A stretch of DNA of 61,646 bases from Synergistaceae bacterium. Lineage in GTDB: Bacteria > Synergistota > Synergistia > Synergistales > Synergistaceae. Of this stretch, positions 17,086-27,051 are shown one piece after another (the first letter of the stretch is position 1; every line of letters begins with the position of its first letter). A model generated the notes under the pieces. That model searched no databases and was not told the DNA's origin. It saw only the letters and a program-made list of their open reading frames with translations. Location of the stretch: NCBI GenBank assembly GCA_031289775.1, contig JAITOY010000040.1, positions 1 through 61,646 of the forward strand, written 5' to 3'. The position numbers and the translations under genes were made by a program.

Positions 17086-17978
17086 GAAAAGGCCTCTCCT
17101 CCTTGATCCCCACTTTGCCGGATCAACGAATCGAACAGCTTGCCGAGAACGCGACGTCGGAAACTTCGGCATACGCGCAGGATATAGTCGGATGCGACGA
17201 ACTGTTTCCGAACCCTTTTCAGCCGCGTAATGCGATAAATGACGATGGGCTTCTGGATCTTGCCGCCTCCATAAAGCAGCACGGAGTTATACAACCCGTA
17301 CTCGTCCGCCGCTCTCAGAATGGTTTCCAGATTATAGCCGGCGAAAGAAGATGGCGCGCGGCTCGGCTGGCCGAGCTGAGGGATATTCCAATACGCATCC
17401 TCGATATCACGGATGACCAGGCGTTGGAACTCGCGCTCGTCGAGAATCTCCAGCGTGAAGATCTTGGCGCGATGGAAATTGCACGAGGCATTCATGAAAT
17501 AATATCCAGACTTTCGCTCACGCATGAAGAAATAGCTGATCGCATTGGCCTGAGCAGAGCTGCCGTCACGAACAAACTGAGGCTGCTGCAACTCCCTGAG
17601 GCAGTGATACAAATGCTCGAAAATAGCGAAATTACTGAAGGGCACGCTAGAACACTCCTCGCGCTGCAGGACGCTGATAAAATTATCGAGTACGCGAACA
17701 TAACAGTACAGAAAGGTCTTAACGTCAGACAATTAGAGCAGGCTGTAAAATATGCCTCTACGGAACCGAAAAGCGACGTCCCGATCCCGAGACAGACAAC
17801 GACAGGAGAGTTCAAGGACAAGATAGAGCGCCTCAAGAATAATTACAAACTAAACGTTTCGGTAGCCGCTAGCGGGAAAGGACTTGGAGTCTCGATCAAG
17901 GGGCTCGAAAAGTGGCAGGTACAGCTGTTGCTTGAATATATCGACAAACACGGCGATGACTTATTCACTCGGGAATAA
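17067..17978 (+). CDS. parB: ParB/Spo0J partition protein
   Basis: This is a 303-residue ParB. The N-terminus MAKRGLGKGLSSLIP is the usual ParA-stimulating segment. The CTP-binding motif GERRWRA lies in IIAGERRWRAARLAEL, followed by ALVENLQREDL and the helix-turn-helix LTHEEIADRIGLSRAAVTNKLRLL. It should load at parS as a CTP-dependent clamp; the site at 19161-19176 is a strong candidate. Translation is coupled to parA by the overlap. Confidence 0.96.
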   Translation: MAKRGLGKGLSSLIPTLPDQRIEQLAENATSETSAYAQDIVGCDELFPNPFQPRNAINDDGLLDLAASIKQHGVIQPVLVRRSQNGFQIIAGERRWRAARLAELRDIPIRILDITDDQALELALVENLQREDLGAMEIARGIHEIISRLSLTHEEIADRIGLSRAAVTNKLRLLQLPEAVIQMLENSEITEGHARTLLALQDADKIIEYANITVQKGLNVRQLEQAVKYASTEPKSDVPIPRQTTTGEFKDKIERLKNNYKLNVSVAASGKGLGVSIKGLEKWQVQLLLEYIDKHGDDLFTRE

Positions 17979-17993
17979 TTGAAGGAGAAAATC

Positions 17994-18482
17994 ATGGATA
18001 TTATAAGAGCGCCTTGGAGAATGGAGTACATAAACTCGTCAAACGCAAATCCCACAGAAGGATGCGTCTTTTGTTCCTGCACCACCGACGACGACGAGGA
18101 AAACCTGATCATAACAAGAGGTAAAACCTGCTTTACGGTGTTAAACAGATACCCGTACAGCAATGGGCATTTATTAGTGATTCCATATAGGCACACCCCT
18201 TTACTCGAATCGCTCACGAGCGATGAGATGCTTGAACTGATGACGCTTTCTCAGGCGGCAGTTACGGCGTTAAAAAAAATGATGAACCCCGATGGTTTCA
18301 ATCTTGGAATAAACGTTGGCAAAGTCGCAGGCGCCGGTATCGACGCGCACATTCACTTCCATGTGGTTCCACGCTGGAGCGGCGATACGAATTTTATGTC
18401 AGTCACTGCCGAGACGAAAGTTCTTCCGGAGGCGCTTTCCGTGACGAGGGCGCGGTTGATTGATGCGCTAAAAGAGAAATGA
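17994..18482 (+). CDS. HIT family nucleotide hydrolase or transferase
   Basis: This is a histidine-triad protein of about 162 residues. The catalytic motif is HIHFHVVPRW in GAGIDAHIHFHVVP, with the earlier LNRYPYSNGHLLVIPYRH substrate-site segment. CVFC near the N-terminus fits the zinc-binding type seen in Ap4A-phosphorylase-like HIT proteins. The ATG at 17994 is chosen because GAAGGAGA precedes it; an in-frame TTG at 17979 lies ahead of that ribosome site. It starts 15 bp after parB and may be co-transcribed with it. The substrate is probably a dinucleoside polyphosphate or AMP-lysine-type compound, but this is unproven. Confidence 0.88.
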   Translation: MDIIRAPWRMEYINSSNANPTEGCVFCSCTTDDDEENLIITRGKTCFTVLNRYPYSNGHLLVIPYRHTPLLESLTSDEMLELMTLSQAAVTALKKMMNPDGFNLGINVGKVAGAGIDAHIHFHVVPRWSGDTNFMSVTAETKVLPEALSVTRARLIDALKEK

Positions 18483-18522
18483 AATTTTATTTCCACGAAA
18501 CTCAAAGACAATTTATTAAATA

Positions 18523-19149
18523 ATGAACCTCCTCGATGGCCAATATCTCACCATACAGAACCCAATTGACGTAAGCGTCACGATCCAGAGGTCGCGCTTT
18601 ATCGCTTCACTTAGAACAGTACAAAACCGCGAAGAATTTAACGTCGCCATGAGTGAGATAATAAATCTCTATCCCAAGGCGACACATTATTGTTGGGCCT
18701 ACAGGTTCTACGACAATCCGCCGTCAGAACACTCCTCGGACGCGGGCGAGCCGTCCGGCACAGCGGGCAGGCCAATATTAGGCACGCTTAAAAAATATTC
18801 CCTGCTCAATGCTATGGCCGTAGTCGCAAGATATTACGGGGGCATTAAATTAGGGGTAAAAGGGCTGATCTCGGCCTACGGAGGGACAACGCTTCAGGCC
18901 GTCGAAAGCGCCAATATCGTCCTCGCGGAACCGATGCGATATATTTCTTTCTCCTGTTCTTACGAACACTACAATTTACTACTTTCGCGAATGGCCAAAA
19001 ATGCAATTGAATCTACTGAAATAAAAGCGGAATTCACAGACGTCATATCCGGGGAAATAGTTGTGCCGTTATCGAAAATCGACGCCGTCTCGAACGAACT
19101 CAAAAATCTCCGCGCCGCAAATTCCGCTTTCGTTTTCTCTGTTAGATAA
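18523..19149 (+). CDS. YigZ/IMPACT family protein
   Basis: This is a 208-residue member of the YigZ/IMPACT (UPF0029) family. The conserved core is KATHYCWAYRF, then SDAGEPSGTAGRPILG and VARYYGGIKLGVKGLISAYGG. The C-terminal ~65 residues fit the ferredoxin-like second domain. The precise role in bacteria is not settled; the family has been linked to translation and to peptidase-associated functions. It follows the HIT gene by 40 bp with no clear ribosome site, so expression may rely on the upstream genes. A parS-like site lies 11 bp past its stop. Confidence 0.85.
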   Translation: MNLLDGQYLTIQNPIDVSVTIQRSRFIASLRTVQNREEFNVAMSEIINLYPKATHYCWAYRFYDNPPSEHSSDAGEPSGTAGRPILGTLKKYSLLNAMAVVARYYGGIKLGVKGLISAYGGTTLQAVESANIVLAEPMRYISFSCSYEHYNLLLSRMAKNAIESTEIKAEFTDVISGEIVVPLSKIDAVSNELKNLRAANSAFVFSVR

Positions 19150-19160
19150 CCTGGTTCGAA

Positions 19161-19176
19161 TGTTTCATGTGAAACA
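19161..19176. other. parS-like centromere site
   Basis: TGTTTCATGTGAAACA differs from the consensus TGTTTCACGTGAAACA at one central base. It lies 1.2 kb downstream of parB, in the 140-bp gap between yigZ and pbpC, about 20 kb from the predicted oriC. A weaker relative (three mismatches) occurs at 34784-34799. Confidence 0.85.
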
Positions 19177-19289
19177 TCATGAAATCAAGGGCTGATTTGT
19201 CGATAGAGGCCTAAAGGTAACGATAAACCAGACAGTCTCCGCACTCCCAAACAGGGAGGTTCCATTGGCGCGATTTAATCGGCACTTCC

Positions 19290-21530
19290 CTAATTGAGGA
19301 TATTTTCCGGTTCGTCCAGAGTGAGCCGATCAGAACGGAGCACTTCAAATACGGCCGAATCGTTTCGCTCGCCGGACAGGACGCTTGCCCTATGACGTCC
19401 GGCTGAGACGTTGAAAAATACGCCGTCCCCCTTTTCGTCAACGCCCGCAAACTTTCCATCCATATACCAATAGTAGGGCGGGCGACCTTCTGCCGAGAAA
19501 AATATTCTGACGACTTCTCCGCGACGGGATAAAACTTGCGCCCCTTTTGTCGGTCGCGTAATCCTTACGCCATCCCCGATTCTTTCAACTCTGTTTCTAA
19601 ACTGTTCCCATGCGCTCAATTCATCCGGGAGTTGGACTATGATTTTGCCGTCTACGAATTTATGCAGGCCGCAGATTGAAAATGGAGAAATGTCCTTTAT
19701 CGCGTAGTCATTTACGATCACTCTGCAATATTTGCCAGCAGGAGCGCCGGACAACGCGCAGACCTTTCTCGTGAAAATTCCTTCAGGCGTCTTTGATATT
19801 GCGTTCCCATCCTCGCCCCATAGTTCTTTGAATACGTTCAGCATCACTGGCGCCGCAATATCGAGCCCTACCAGGTGACTCTCACCGCTTCCGTCCGGTA
19901 TGCCAAACCAGACAACCGCGGTAAGCCTTTTTGAATAACCGGCGCACCATGCGTCACGTAGCCCATGTGACGTCCCGGTTTTAAAAGAAATCAGCTGATT
20001 TTTCTCTCTGAAGAGCTGTTGATAAAGAGGTATTAACCTTCGCTCGTCCTGAAGAATATTTGTCGTGATCCATGCCGCTTCTTCCGAAAATATTTTCGTC
20101 CTCTCTGGAACGTCCCCGCTTGTCCATTTTAACGCGTTAAAAGAACCGCCGCGAGCCAGCGTGGAGTATGCGGCGGCCAATTCGATCACCGTCGCCTCGC
20201 AGCCTCCAAGGATCAACGAATCAGCGTAATGCGAGCTGCTTTTATCGATATATTTGAATTGAAGCCGGCCATACATTTCAAGCGCGTCAGGATAGCCTAT
20301 CATTCGCAGAACCCTTACCGCCGGGGTGTTGAGCGACAGCGACAGTGCCGACCTTGCGCTCACCGGCCCCCTGTGTTCCCGATCAAAGTTTCGAGGCGCG
20401 CTGCCCCTGAAAGACAAGGGGGTATCAGCCAAAAGAGAGGCCGGAGTGAGAAACCCCCGCTCAAAGGCGCGCGTATAGACAAATGGCTTCAGGGTCGATC
20501 CAGGGGAGCGCGGCGCACTGCCGCAATCCACCCACGAGCCATTTACATCTTCGCCGTGCCTCGCGTTTCCAACATATGCCAGAACATCGCCGTCGTTATT
20601 GACCACAATCCCGGATGAAGTTATCCGCTCAGGCAAACCGACAAGTCCGGCTTTCAGGGCTGTTTCGAGAACGGACTGATAATGCGAGTTGATCGTCGAC
20701 TTTATGGTCATTTCGAATTGAGCGTTTTCCAGAATATGTTTTGCGGCCATATTAGCATTTCTCGGGAAACTATATCTCTGGGCGCTGACAGGTTCCTTTT
20801 GCGCCGCCTCCATATTTTCCCGGGAAATGGCCCCTCTCTCAAAAAGGTATAACAAGCGATAGTCGCGCTCCTTTTTTGCCCGCTCAGGGTATCTATCGGG
20901 GCGCAAGCGGCTGGGGGCTCTGAGAAGGGAGATTAAGAGCGTAGACTCGCCGAGCGACAAATCGCTTGCGCTTTTTTTGAAATAAGCTCTCGACGCGGCC
21001 TCCACTCCTCTGATATTTCCGCCGAACGGCGCGAAGTTCAGATAAAGCTCGAGAATCTCGTTTTTTTGTTTTTGCGACTCAATGCGAGCCGCTCCCCAGA
21101 ACTCAATCAACTTTGTCCTAAACGTTCGAGGACGGGCGTTTGATATCCTTATCAGTTGGGATGTTATAGTCGATGCGCCGGAGACTACCCTCATCGAGCG
21201 GAGATTATCGAAGACGGCTCTGAAAAGCGCTATGAAATCCACTCCCCGATGACTGTAAAATCGTTTATCTTCAATCTCAATGGCAACTGCGGAAATCCAT
21301 CTTCCCATTTTGTCTAAAGAGACGGGAATACACCATTCATCTTTTAAGGAGAGGCGCCCTGCCAGAACCCTCCCATCAGAGTCGAGGACTATTCTGGAGA
21401 CGTCTGGGGGCGTAAAATCGCCGTACTCACGATCAATATATAGTATAAAAAAGAGGGAGAGCGCCGCTATTACCGCGACGGTAAAAGTGAGCGCTCTTTT
21501 GGCCCTGTAAAAAATCATCTTTCCCCTCAT
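19290..21530 (-). CDS. pbpC: Penicillin-binding protein 1C
   Basis: This is a bifunctional peptidoglycan synthase of 746 residues anchored by one N-terminal helix. The glycosyltransferase-51 motif EDKRFYSHRGVD lies at about 87-98. Transpeptidase motifs are S345-T-L-K348 (SPGSTLKPF), SLN at about 399-401 and KTGT at about 517-520. The last ~130 residues match the PbpC C-terminal domain (RVERIGDGVRITRPTKGAQ). It follows the alpha-2-macroglobulin gene by 12 bp, the classical YfhM-PbpC pairing. The start is ATG at 21530 or, 4 codons in, at 21518; neither has an ideal ribosome site. Confidence 0.93.
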   Translation of the reverse strand: MRGKMIFYRAKRALTFTVAVIAALSLFFILYIDREYGDFTPPDVSRIVLDSDGRVLAGRLSLKDEWCIPVSLDKMGRWISAVAIEIEDKRFYSHRGVDFIALFRAVFDNLRSMRVVSGASTITSQLIRISNARPRTFRTKLIEFWGAARIESQKQKNEILELYLNFAPFGGNIRGVEAASRAYFKKSASDLSLGESTLLISLLRAPSRLRPDRYPERAKKERDYRLLYLFERGAISRENMEAAQKEPVSAQRYSFPRNANMAAKHILENAQFEMTIKSTINSHYQSVLETALKAGLVGLPERITSSGIVVNNDGDVLAYVGNARHGEDVNGSWVDCGSAPRSPGSTLKPFVYTRAFERGFLTPASLLADTPLSFRGSAPRNFDREHRGPVSARSALSLSLNTPAVRVLRMIGYPDALEMYGRLQFKYIDKSSSHYADSLILGGCEATVIELAAAYSTLARGGSFNALKWTSGDVPERTKIFSEEAAWITTNILQDERRLIPLYQQLFREKNQLISFKTGTSHGLRDAWCAGYSKRLTAVVWFGIPDGSGESHLVGLDIAAPVMLNVFKELWGEDGNAISKTPEGIFTRKVCALSGAPAGKYCRVIVNDYAIKDISPFSICGLHKFVDGKIIVQLPDELSAWEQFRNRVERIGDGVRITRPTKGAQVLSRRGEVVRIFFSAEGRPPYYWYMDGKFAGVDEKGDGVFFNVSAGRHRASVLSGERNDSAVFEVLRSDRLTLDEPENILN

Positions 21531-21542
21531 ATAGCTTTTAAT

Positions 21543-24500
21543 CTATTTAGTTTTTATGAGAACCTTCGATGTCGCCCCGGTGCTCCGAGCGCCTGGGGAG
21601 TACATTCCTTCCGCCGAAACTGGAGGAAGTGTGAATTGCCCCGCCGTAACCGCGCGCATTGAAAATTCCCACGCAAAGCCCTTGTAAAACCTGCCGACAA
21701 AAATCAACATTCTGTCGTCCCTCAGCTCTACCCGTACCCCGCTGTTCGAACCGCCGTCCTCCTCGCTTCCCTCGATGAGACGAGGATTTTCGAGCTCGAG
21801 CCCGCCAGCCATCGGCAGGCTTATCGCTATATTATCCGCAGTCCCGGCGAGAGCCTCTAATGTTATCTTCCCTATCACTTTCTGACCCCTCGTCAGGTTA
21901 AGCGGACTTGGGAGGATTTTTTTGTTTGCGTCGAAATATTCCACCCTGACCTTGATTCCTCGATCCTCGGCAGTCGCTTCGTTCGTCGGTATTCCGTCGA
22001 TCACCCACGTGGCATACCCATTTCCCTCTCCGGTATTTTTTACGACGATGCTGGATGTTTTATCATCTATAGAGCTTGTCGCGATTTTGTCGCCGCTCGT
22101 TTCGGAGATTATTCCGGTTTCGCCGGACGCCTCCAATATCGCGACGCCTTCGCCTTTATTGTGCGCGAAAAATGCCGCGAGAGCGGGCAGGGCAAAACCT
22201 GCCTCATGGGTGGTGATATACTCCATCCTCCGGAGCGAATCGAGCAGCCTCGCCGCGTTATTGGCGGCGTTTGCCGACGTTGGATCCAGTTCGTTCCAAG
22301 CGAGAAGAGAGAGCGCCTGGTTCCTCAAATCGGAGTCAAGGTTCGGTTTTTCGTTGAGAGCCGCTTTATAATCAATTATGGGCGGAATGTCGTCCCCGAG
22401 CAAGGGGCGCGCGATGTCTCTTTCGCCAGCCCTCGCGTAAGCGGCGGCGAGAAGGATTCTGCCATATCGCGGCATCGACGATATGTTATCCCTGAGGTAT
22501 GACATCCACGCGAGCGGAGGTTTGCCCTTGAGGGAGATTACATACGAAGCGTACGCGCGAAGCGCTAAACCTCCGGAATAGGTTTCGTCCGTCCCCGCCG
22601 AGTCCGGGACGACCGAAACAAGCTCGCTTATGTATGATATTGCGGAGTCCAGCATCGCGCGCTGAAAAGGGATCCCATTTTTTTCACAGACGACGAGGAA
22701 ATGCGTCGCATAGACGCTGTTCCAGTCGGCAATCGTTCCGCCGGGCCATGACCTGAAACCGCCGTTATAGAGCTGCATGGACTGTATCCTTATTATGCGC
22801 TCGAAGAGCGCATACTCGAGCTGCTCTCGATTCGCAAGCAAAGGATCGAGCGACGATACGAGGTCGGGCTGCGCCAATAGCGTCCACGCGCTCGATACCG
22901 TCTGTTCGAGGCAGGAATACGGATATTGTATAAGGAACGAAACCGCGTCCATCAGCCCCACTTCAGGAAGCCCAGAGAGGGAAAGCAAACCCCGTCTTGT
23001 CCCCTGAAGCCAGCCGCCTGGAAGCGCTATAGTCCGTGACTCCCCAGGAGCGACGAGCAGACCGTCGCTTTTTGTTATTCTTGGGAACGGGGGACGAATT
23101 GGCACCTCAGTTGTAAGCGTCGTCTCGCCTCCGGAATATTTTGCGGCGGAAATGATTTTAGCGACGCCGGAATCCTCGTCGGCCCGCAAAACCATAAGCA
23201 GCTCGCGAACGCCCGACGGGGGCAGTTCCAACTTTTCACGAATGTGTCTTTCATCGCTTTCAGGATTATCAACCCCAACGCTCAACAGCGGGCCTTCGAT
23301 ATTCATTTCGACCTCTACGTCTATAGAGAGCTCGGTTCGATTAAAGAGGATTATCGCGGATTCAAAGGTGTCGCCCGGCGCGACGGCTCGCGGCAGCGAC
23401 TGTTCCATCACCACGTTTTTCGATATCGTGAAAGACCTCTCCGTCGCGCCGAACGCTCCTTTCGACGCGGCAACGGCCATCAAGCGCGCGCGCCCCGAAA
23501 ACTCAGGCAGGTCGAACGAGAAATTGACCTTGCCGTTTCTGTCCGTCTCGACCGTCTTCGAGAGCGACAATATCTTGAATCTGTCCGCGCGAACCGCCGA
23601 CAGCAACGCGCTGTTCAAGAGAGCGTTTTCGTCGTAAGCACCGCCACCTGGCGTCAGAAGAGGAGGAACGTCCTTCATGAGCGGGAAGAGATACCCGTAT
23701 ACGTCATATTGATTTATGTTAAGCCCTCTTCTCCGCGTAAAATACTCGAACGGGTTCGGCGTGGCGAATCTCGTCAGGTTTAGCACTCCTTCGTCGACGA
23801 GCATCAAAACAACCTCGCCCTCGATACCCCTGCCTTTTGAATCTGTGAGGACGAGAGAAAATTCAGGACTTTCAAGAGGCATGAGTTTTTCTGGCGCGGT
23901 AATATCGATGCTGAGCATCCTCGTAGAACAGTCTATATTAAGCGGGGCCGCGCCGAATATTCTGTGGGCGCTCCAGTCGTCCTCCGGGACTACCGCCCTG
24001 ACGAGGTCAACCGTCACCCACGCGTTCGGCATCATATCTTCCGTTATTTTGAACGTGAACTCGGCGGATTTATCCTTCGTGGCGGCTACGTCCTGATGAA
24101 GTATCCCGTTTGTCTCGACCGTCAGAAGCGCTGTCCCTTCGTTCGGGCCGGACACTTTGACTCGCGCTCTGTCGCCGGGGCTGTATCGATCCTTATCTAA
24201 CGTTATGTTCAGCGTCTCCTCCAGCATCGCCTGTGCGTCTGAATTATTCCATCTGTCGTTGTAGGCGTAGGTATAAACAGCGGCTGAAACGCCGCTCTCC
24301 TCATTCTCTATAGCAATGAGATATTGCCCGGCCGATGGAAACGTCGCCTCGACTTCAGCCTTGCCGTTTTCAAAATCGACTTTCAGGCCCTCGTATCCGC
24401 TGAGAGGTTCAAATTCAATCCTGCTTTCGTAGTGCCGTACCCCGCTTGTTGTCGTCACGATTTTGTTATGGACGACCCTAAAAATGGAAAGATTGGCGCG

Positions 24501-26948
24501 GTCTGAGGAAATCGGGTTCCCCTCATGGTCGATGGCGGCAAATCCAAACGGCGTTGGCGTTGATGTATAAACCGCCCCCTCGGGGAGCTTTATGCCAAAC
24601 AGGTACCTGCTTGGAAAGTAGGGCAGCACGAGGTTTTTGTACACCCACCTGCCGTCGTTCTGCATCACGCCAGCCTGAAACGAGGCGTCCAGGATCGAAG
24701 GCGGCGAAAGCCTCGGTATAGCGGTTTTTACATCGGCCTCTCCAGCTTCTGAGAACGTTCCTTCGGCGATGGTCTCCGACTCGGCCGTAAAGGTTTTTCG
24801 CGCATCCCTGAACGCGTAGCCGGGCCATTTTGCGTTCGAATACTCCCGGGGAATAAACGTCTCGGTTATCTCGTAGCTCAGACCGTCAGAGGGAGAACCG
24901 AATAAATATTCCGACGAAAGGGCAAGCGAGATATCCTCGCCGCCGAAGAGTTCTTTAGTATCGCTTTTGACGTCGACCTTTATCCTCGGCGGAGCGAAGT
25001 CCTCGACAAGGAACGTCCCGTAAGCCAGCTGTTCGCGCTCTCCTGGTATATAGATCTCTACCCCCCAGTTTCCCGTCGGCGCCGCGTCTGAAAGTTGTAT
25101 GACGGTCGACCCCATTCCCATGGGAGAGAGCTGCACAGTCGTAGTCTTCCAATCCCTCCACTGCGGCGTCTTGATTTTAACCTGCACCGGGAACGGGGCC
25201 TTCATGGAGAAGTTGAGCTCCCGAAGCAGGACAAATATCGGGACGCTCTCGCCCGGACGAAATACGCCTCTGGGGAAAAAGCACATCGTCTGATAACCGC
25301 CATTGACGTAAGGTTCTCCGCCGTATGCGCCACTGTCAATAACGCTCAATTCAAACGGCAGCGCGGCGACATCGTCGCCCTTGGAGAAGATGGCAAGTTT
25401 GGGAAAAAGGTTCTCCTTCCATCCTCCATCCAGTTTTTTCTCCCATAATCCATCCCTGTTTGTTCGCCCTTCGCAGAGCAGTTGGTTGCTCTTGGAGTAG
25501 ACTTTCACGTTGACCCCGTAGAGGGGTTTGCCCGTCGATATCGAATTGGCCCACGCCAATATCCCTCCTTCGGATATCTTTGCTGTTCCGGCGATATCCG
25601 TGACGTTGATGGTGCGCTGGCTGTTTGGCCAATAATCGCCCTTTTTAACCAACAGGTCGAACAGACCCTTCCTGCCGTTCAGGATTTTCTTGAGGTCTAT
25701 GGCGTTTTTGGCCGTCTCGTTTGGTTTCGCGTCAATATGAAACGTTTCGTTAAATATCTCCTCTGAGAGGTCTCGAACGTAATATGACCAGCCGTCGAGC
25801 ATAACAAAAGGCACGTTGTTGTCGTAAACCCTGCGCAGGCTGACGTTCATGTCATCGACGTTAACCGACGTTATCGGGACGACAATCGAGTCACCGGCGT
25901 GGGATAATATATGCCCGCTCGACGATATATCAAGCGTTGGCTCGACGTCTGGAAAAACAAAAGCGCGGAGCCAGTCGGCGCCCAAAGGCGGGCCGCTCAA
26001 GGCCGGCAATCCCTTCCTGACACGGACAGTCACACGCTCGCGAGGTTTGAAATCGCCGTATATCCGAAGAGACGAACCATAAACCTCGATCCTGGTCGAT
26101 ATCGGGGGCGTTATTTCGATGAACGGCGCGGCCTTCGTTACGTCCACGTTCGACGTAGTTTCGATCAATATACATGGCTCCTCATAATAATATCTCTGCG
26201 CTTCGGAATTACTGATTTTCAGGGCGATGTCCCTGTCCATCTCGCGGGATACGGAGTCGACAAGTCCGAGAGAACCGCGCTCGGACGTCAGTCCCTTTTC
26301 GATATGCATTGTAATGCGCGAACCGTCGTCATCCGACAGCCTGATACTCATCACCGGCGAAGTCTCGGAGCTTCGGAACGAAATCTTTACGGGTTTCTCT
26401 TGTTGGTCGGTCACCCTGAAAAATTTTGCGAACTCCGCCGGGTTCACGGGCAGGGAAAAATAAATTTCGTAGTCGACAAATCCTCGCTCGGCGTCGTAGT
26501 TTACTTGCCTCGCGTCCGTAAAGGTCAGGGGCGCCGTGTGAAACTCAAAGACGCGTCGACCCGATATTGAGCTTCCGTTGATGTCTCTGAGACTTTCGTC
26601 TACCTCCACGCTGTACGACGTTGCCTCGCTCATCGGGCCGCCATACGCGAGCGTCGACTGGTCGAGCCAGCCGCCGTGCCCGTGCAGTTCAGGGGATATA
26701 GTTATGGGAAGCTTGCCTCCGTCGAGATCACGACCCACGTCAGCGCTGGCCACAACGTCTCTGGAAAATTTGATTCGGATATAATCGCTGGGGGAGGCGA
26801 GTCCCTCGGGAGTGAAAGTCTCTACGGAGAAATTATCGGAAAGCGCTCCGGCGGCCTGGCAAGGCCATGCTATGGCTATCATTGCCACTAAAAGCGATAA
26901 AAGGACGATGCGGACTGGGATATTCAAGAGACCAGCGCGCTTTGACAA
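21543..26948 (-). CDS. Bacterial alpha-2-macroglobulin (YfhM-like), thioester type
   Basis: This is an approximately 1800-residue periplasmic protease trap. A signal peptide is visible (hydrophobic stretch ending AWPCQA). It has repeated MG-type beta domains, an MG2-like region (GGILAWANSISTGKPLYGVNVKVYS) and the thioester motif YPYSCLEQ (codons at 22902-22913, about residue 1346). The motif is intact, so the protein should be able to link covalently to attacking proteases. Pairing with PBP1C suggests repair and defence of the wall after damage. TTG at 26946-26948 is preferred because AGGAG lies 7 bases ahead; GTG at 26955-26957 is an alternative. Cys at the end of the signal peptide lacks a convincing lipobox. 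Confidence 0.92.
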   Translation of the reverse strand: MSKRAGLLNIPVRIVLLSLLVAMIAIAWPCQAAGALSDNFSVETFTPEGLASPSDYIRIKFSRDVVASADVGRDLDGGKLPITISPELHGHGGWLDQSTLAYGGPMSEATSYSVEVDESLRDINGSSISGRRVFEFHTAPLTFTDARQVNYDAERGFVDYEIYFSLPVNPAEFAKFFRVTDQQEKPVKISFRSSETSPVMSIRLSDDDGSRITMHIEKGLTSERGSLGLVDSVSREMDRDIALKISNSEAQRYYYEEPCILIETTSNVDVTKAAPFIEITPPISTRIEVYGSSLRIYGDFKPRERVTVRVRKGLPALSGPPLGADWLRAFVFPDVEPTLDISSSGHILSHAGDSIVVPITSVNVDDMNVSLRRVYDNNVPFVMLDGWSYYVRDLSEEIFNETFHIDAKPNETAKNAIDLKKILNGRKGLFDLLVKKGDYWPNSQRTINVTDIAGTAKISEGGILAWANSISTGKPLYGVNVKVYSKSNQLLCEGRTNRDGLWEKKLDGGWKENLFPKLAIFSKGDDVAALPFELSVIDSGAYGGEPYVNGGYQTMCFFPRGVFRPGESVPIFVLLRELNFSMKAPFPVQVKIKTPQWRDWKTTTVQLSPMGMGSTVIQLSDAAPTGNWGVEIYIPGEREQLAYGTFLVEDFAPPRIKVDVKSDTKELFGGEDISLALSSEYLFGSPSDGLSYEITETFIPREYSNAKWPGYAFRDARKTFTAESETIAEGTFSEAGEADVKTAIPRLSPPSILDASFQAGVMQNDGRWVYKNLVLPYFPSRYLFGIKLPEGAVYTSTPTPFGFAAIDHEGNPISSDRANLSIFRVVHNKIVTTTSGVRHYESRIEFEPLSGYEGLKVDFENGKAEVEATFPSAGQYLIAIENEESGVSAAVYTYAYNDRWNNSDAQAMLEETLNITLDKDRYSPGDRARVKVSGPNEGTALLTVETNGILHQDVAATKDKSAEFTFKITEDMMPNAWVTVDLVRAVVPEDDWSAHRIFGAAPLNIDCSTRMLSIDITAPEKLMPLESPEFSLVLTDSKGRGIEGEVVLMLVDEGVLNLTRFATPNPFEYFTRRRGLNINQYDVYGYLFPLMKDVPPLLTPGGGAYDENALLNSALLSAVRADRFKILSLSKTVETDRNGKVNFSFDLPEFSGRARLMAVAASKGAFGATERSFTISKNVVMEQSLPRAVAPGDTFESAIILFNRTELSIDVEVEMNIEGPLLSVGVDNPESDERHIREKLELPPSGVRELLMVLRADEDSGVAKIISAAKYSGGETTLTTEVPIRPPFPRITKSDGLLVAPGESRTIALPGGWLQGTRRGLLSLSGLPEVGLMDAVSFLIQYPYSCLEQTVSSAWTLLAQPDLVSSLDPLLANREQLEYALFERIIRIQSMQLYNGGFRSWPGGTIADWNSVYATHFLVVCEKNGIPFQRAMLDSAISYISELVSVVPDSAGTDETYSGGLALRAYASYVISLKGKPPLAWMSYLRDNISSMPRYGRILLAAAYARAGERDIARPLLGDDIPPIIDYKAALNEKPNLDSDLRNQALSLLAWNELDPTSANAANNAARLLDSLRRMEYITTHEAGFALPALAAFFAHNKGEGVAILEASGETGIISETSGDKIATSSIDDKTSSIVVKNTGEGNGYATWVIDGIPTNEATAEDRGIKVRVEYFDANKKILPSPLNLTRGQKVIGKITLEALAGTADNIAISLPMAGGLELENPRLIEGSEEDGGSNSGVRVELRDDRMLIFVGRFYKGFAWEFSMRAVTAGQFTLPPVSAEGMYSPGARSTGATSKVLIKTK

Positions 26949-26981
26949 AGCAATCACTCCTATTCAAATCGTATCGACGCG

Positions 26982-27010
26982 AGTATATAAAATTTTTATT
27001 AACATGTCGA
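26982..27010 (-). promoter_or_regulatory. Putative promoter of the alpha-2-macroglobulin/pbpC operon
   Basis: On the minus strand, TCGACA (27005-27010), 17 bases, then TATACT (26982-26987); each box has one mismatch to consensus. It lies about 30 bp before the start of the alpha-2-macroglobulin gene. Confidence 0.6.
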
Positions 27011-27051
27011 GGGCGGAAAATATTATTTCCTTCCTTATTATATATTATGCG

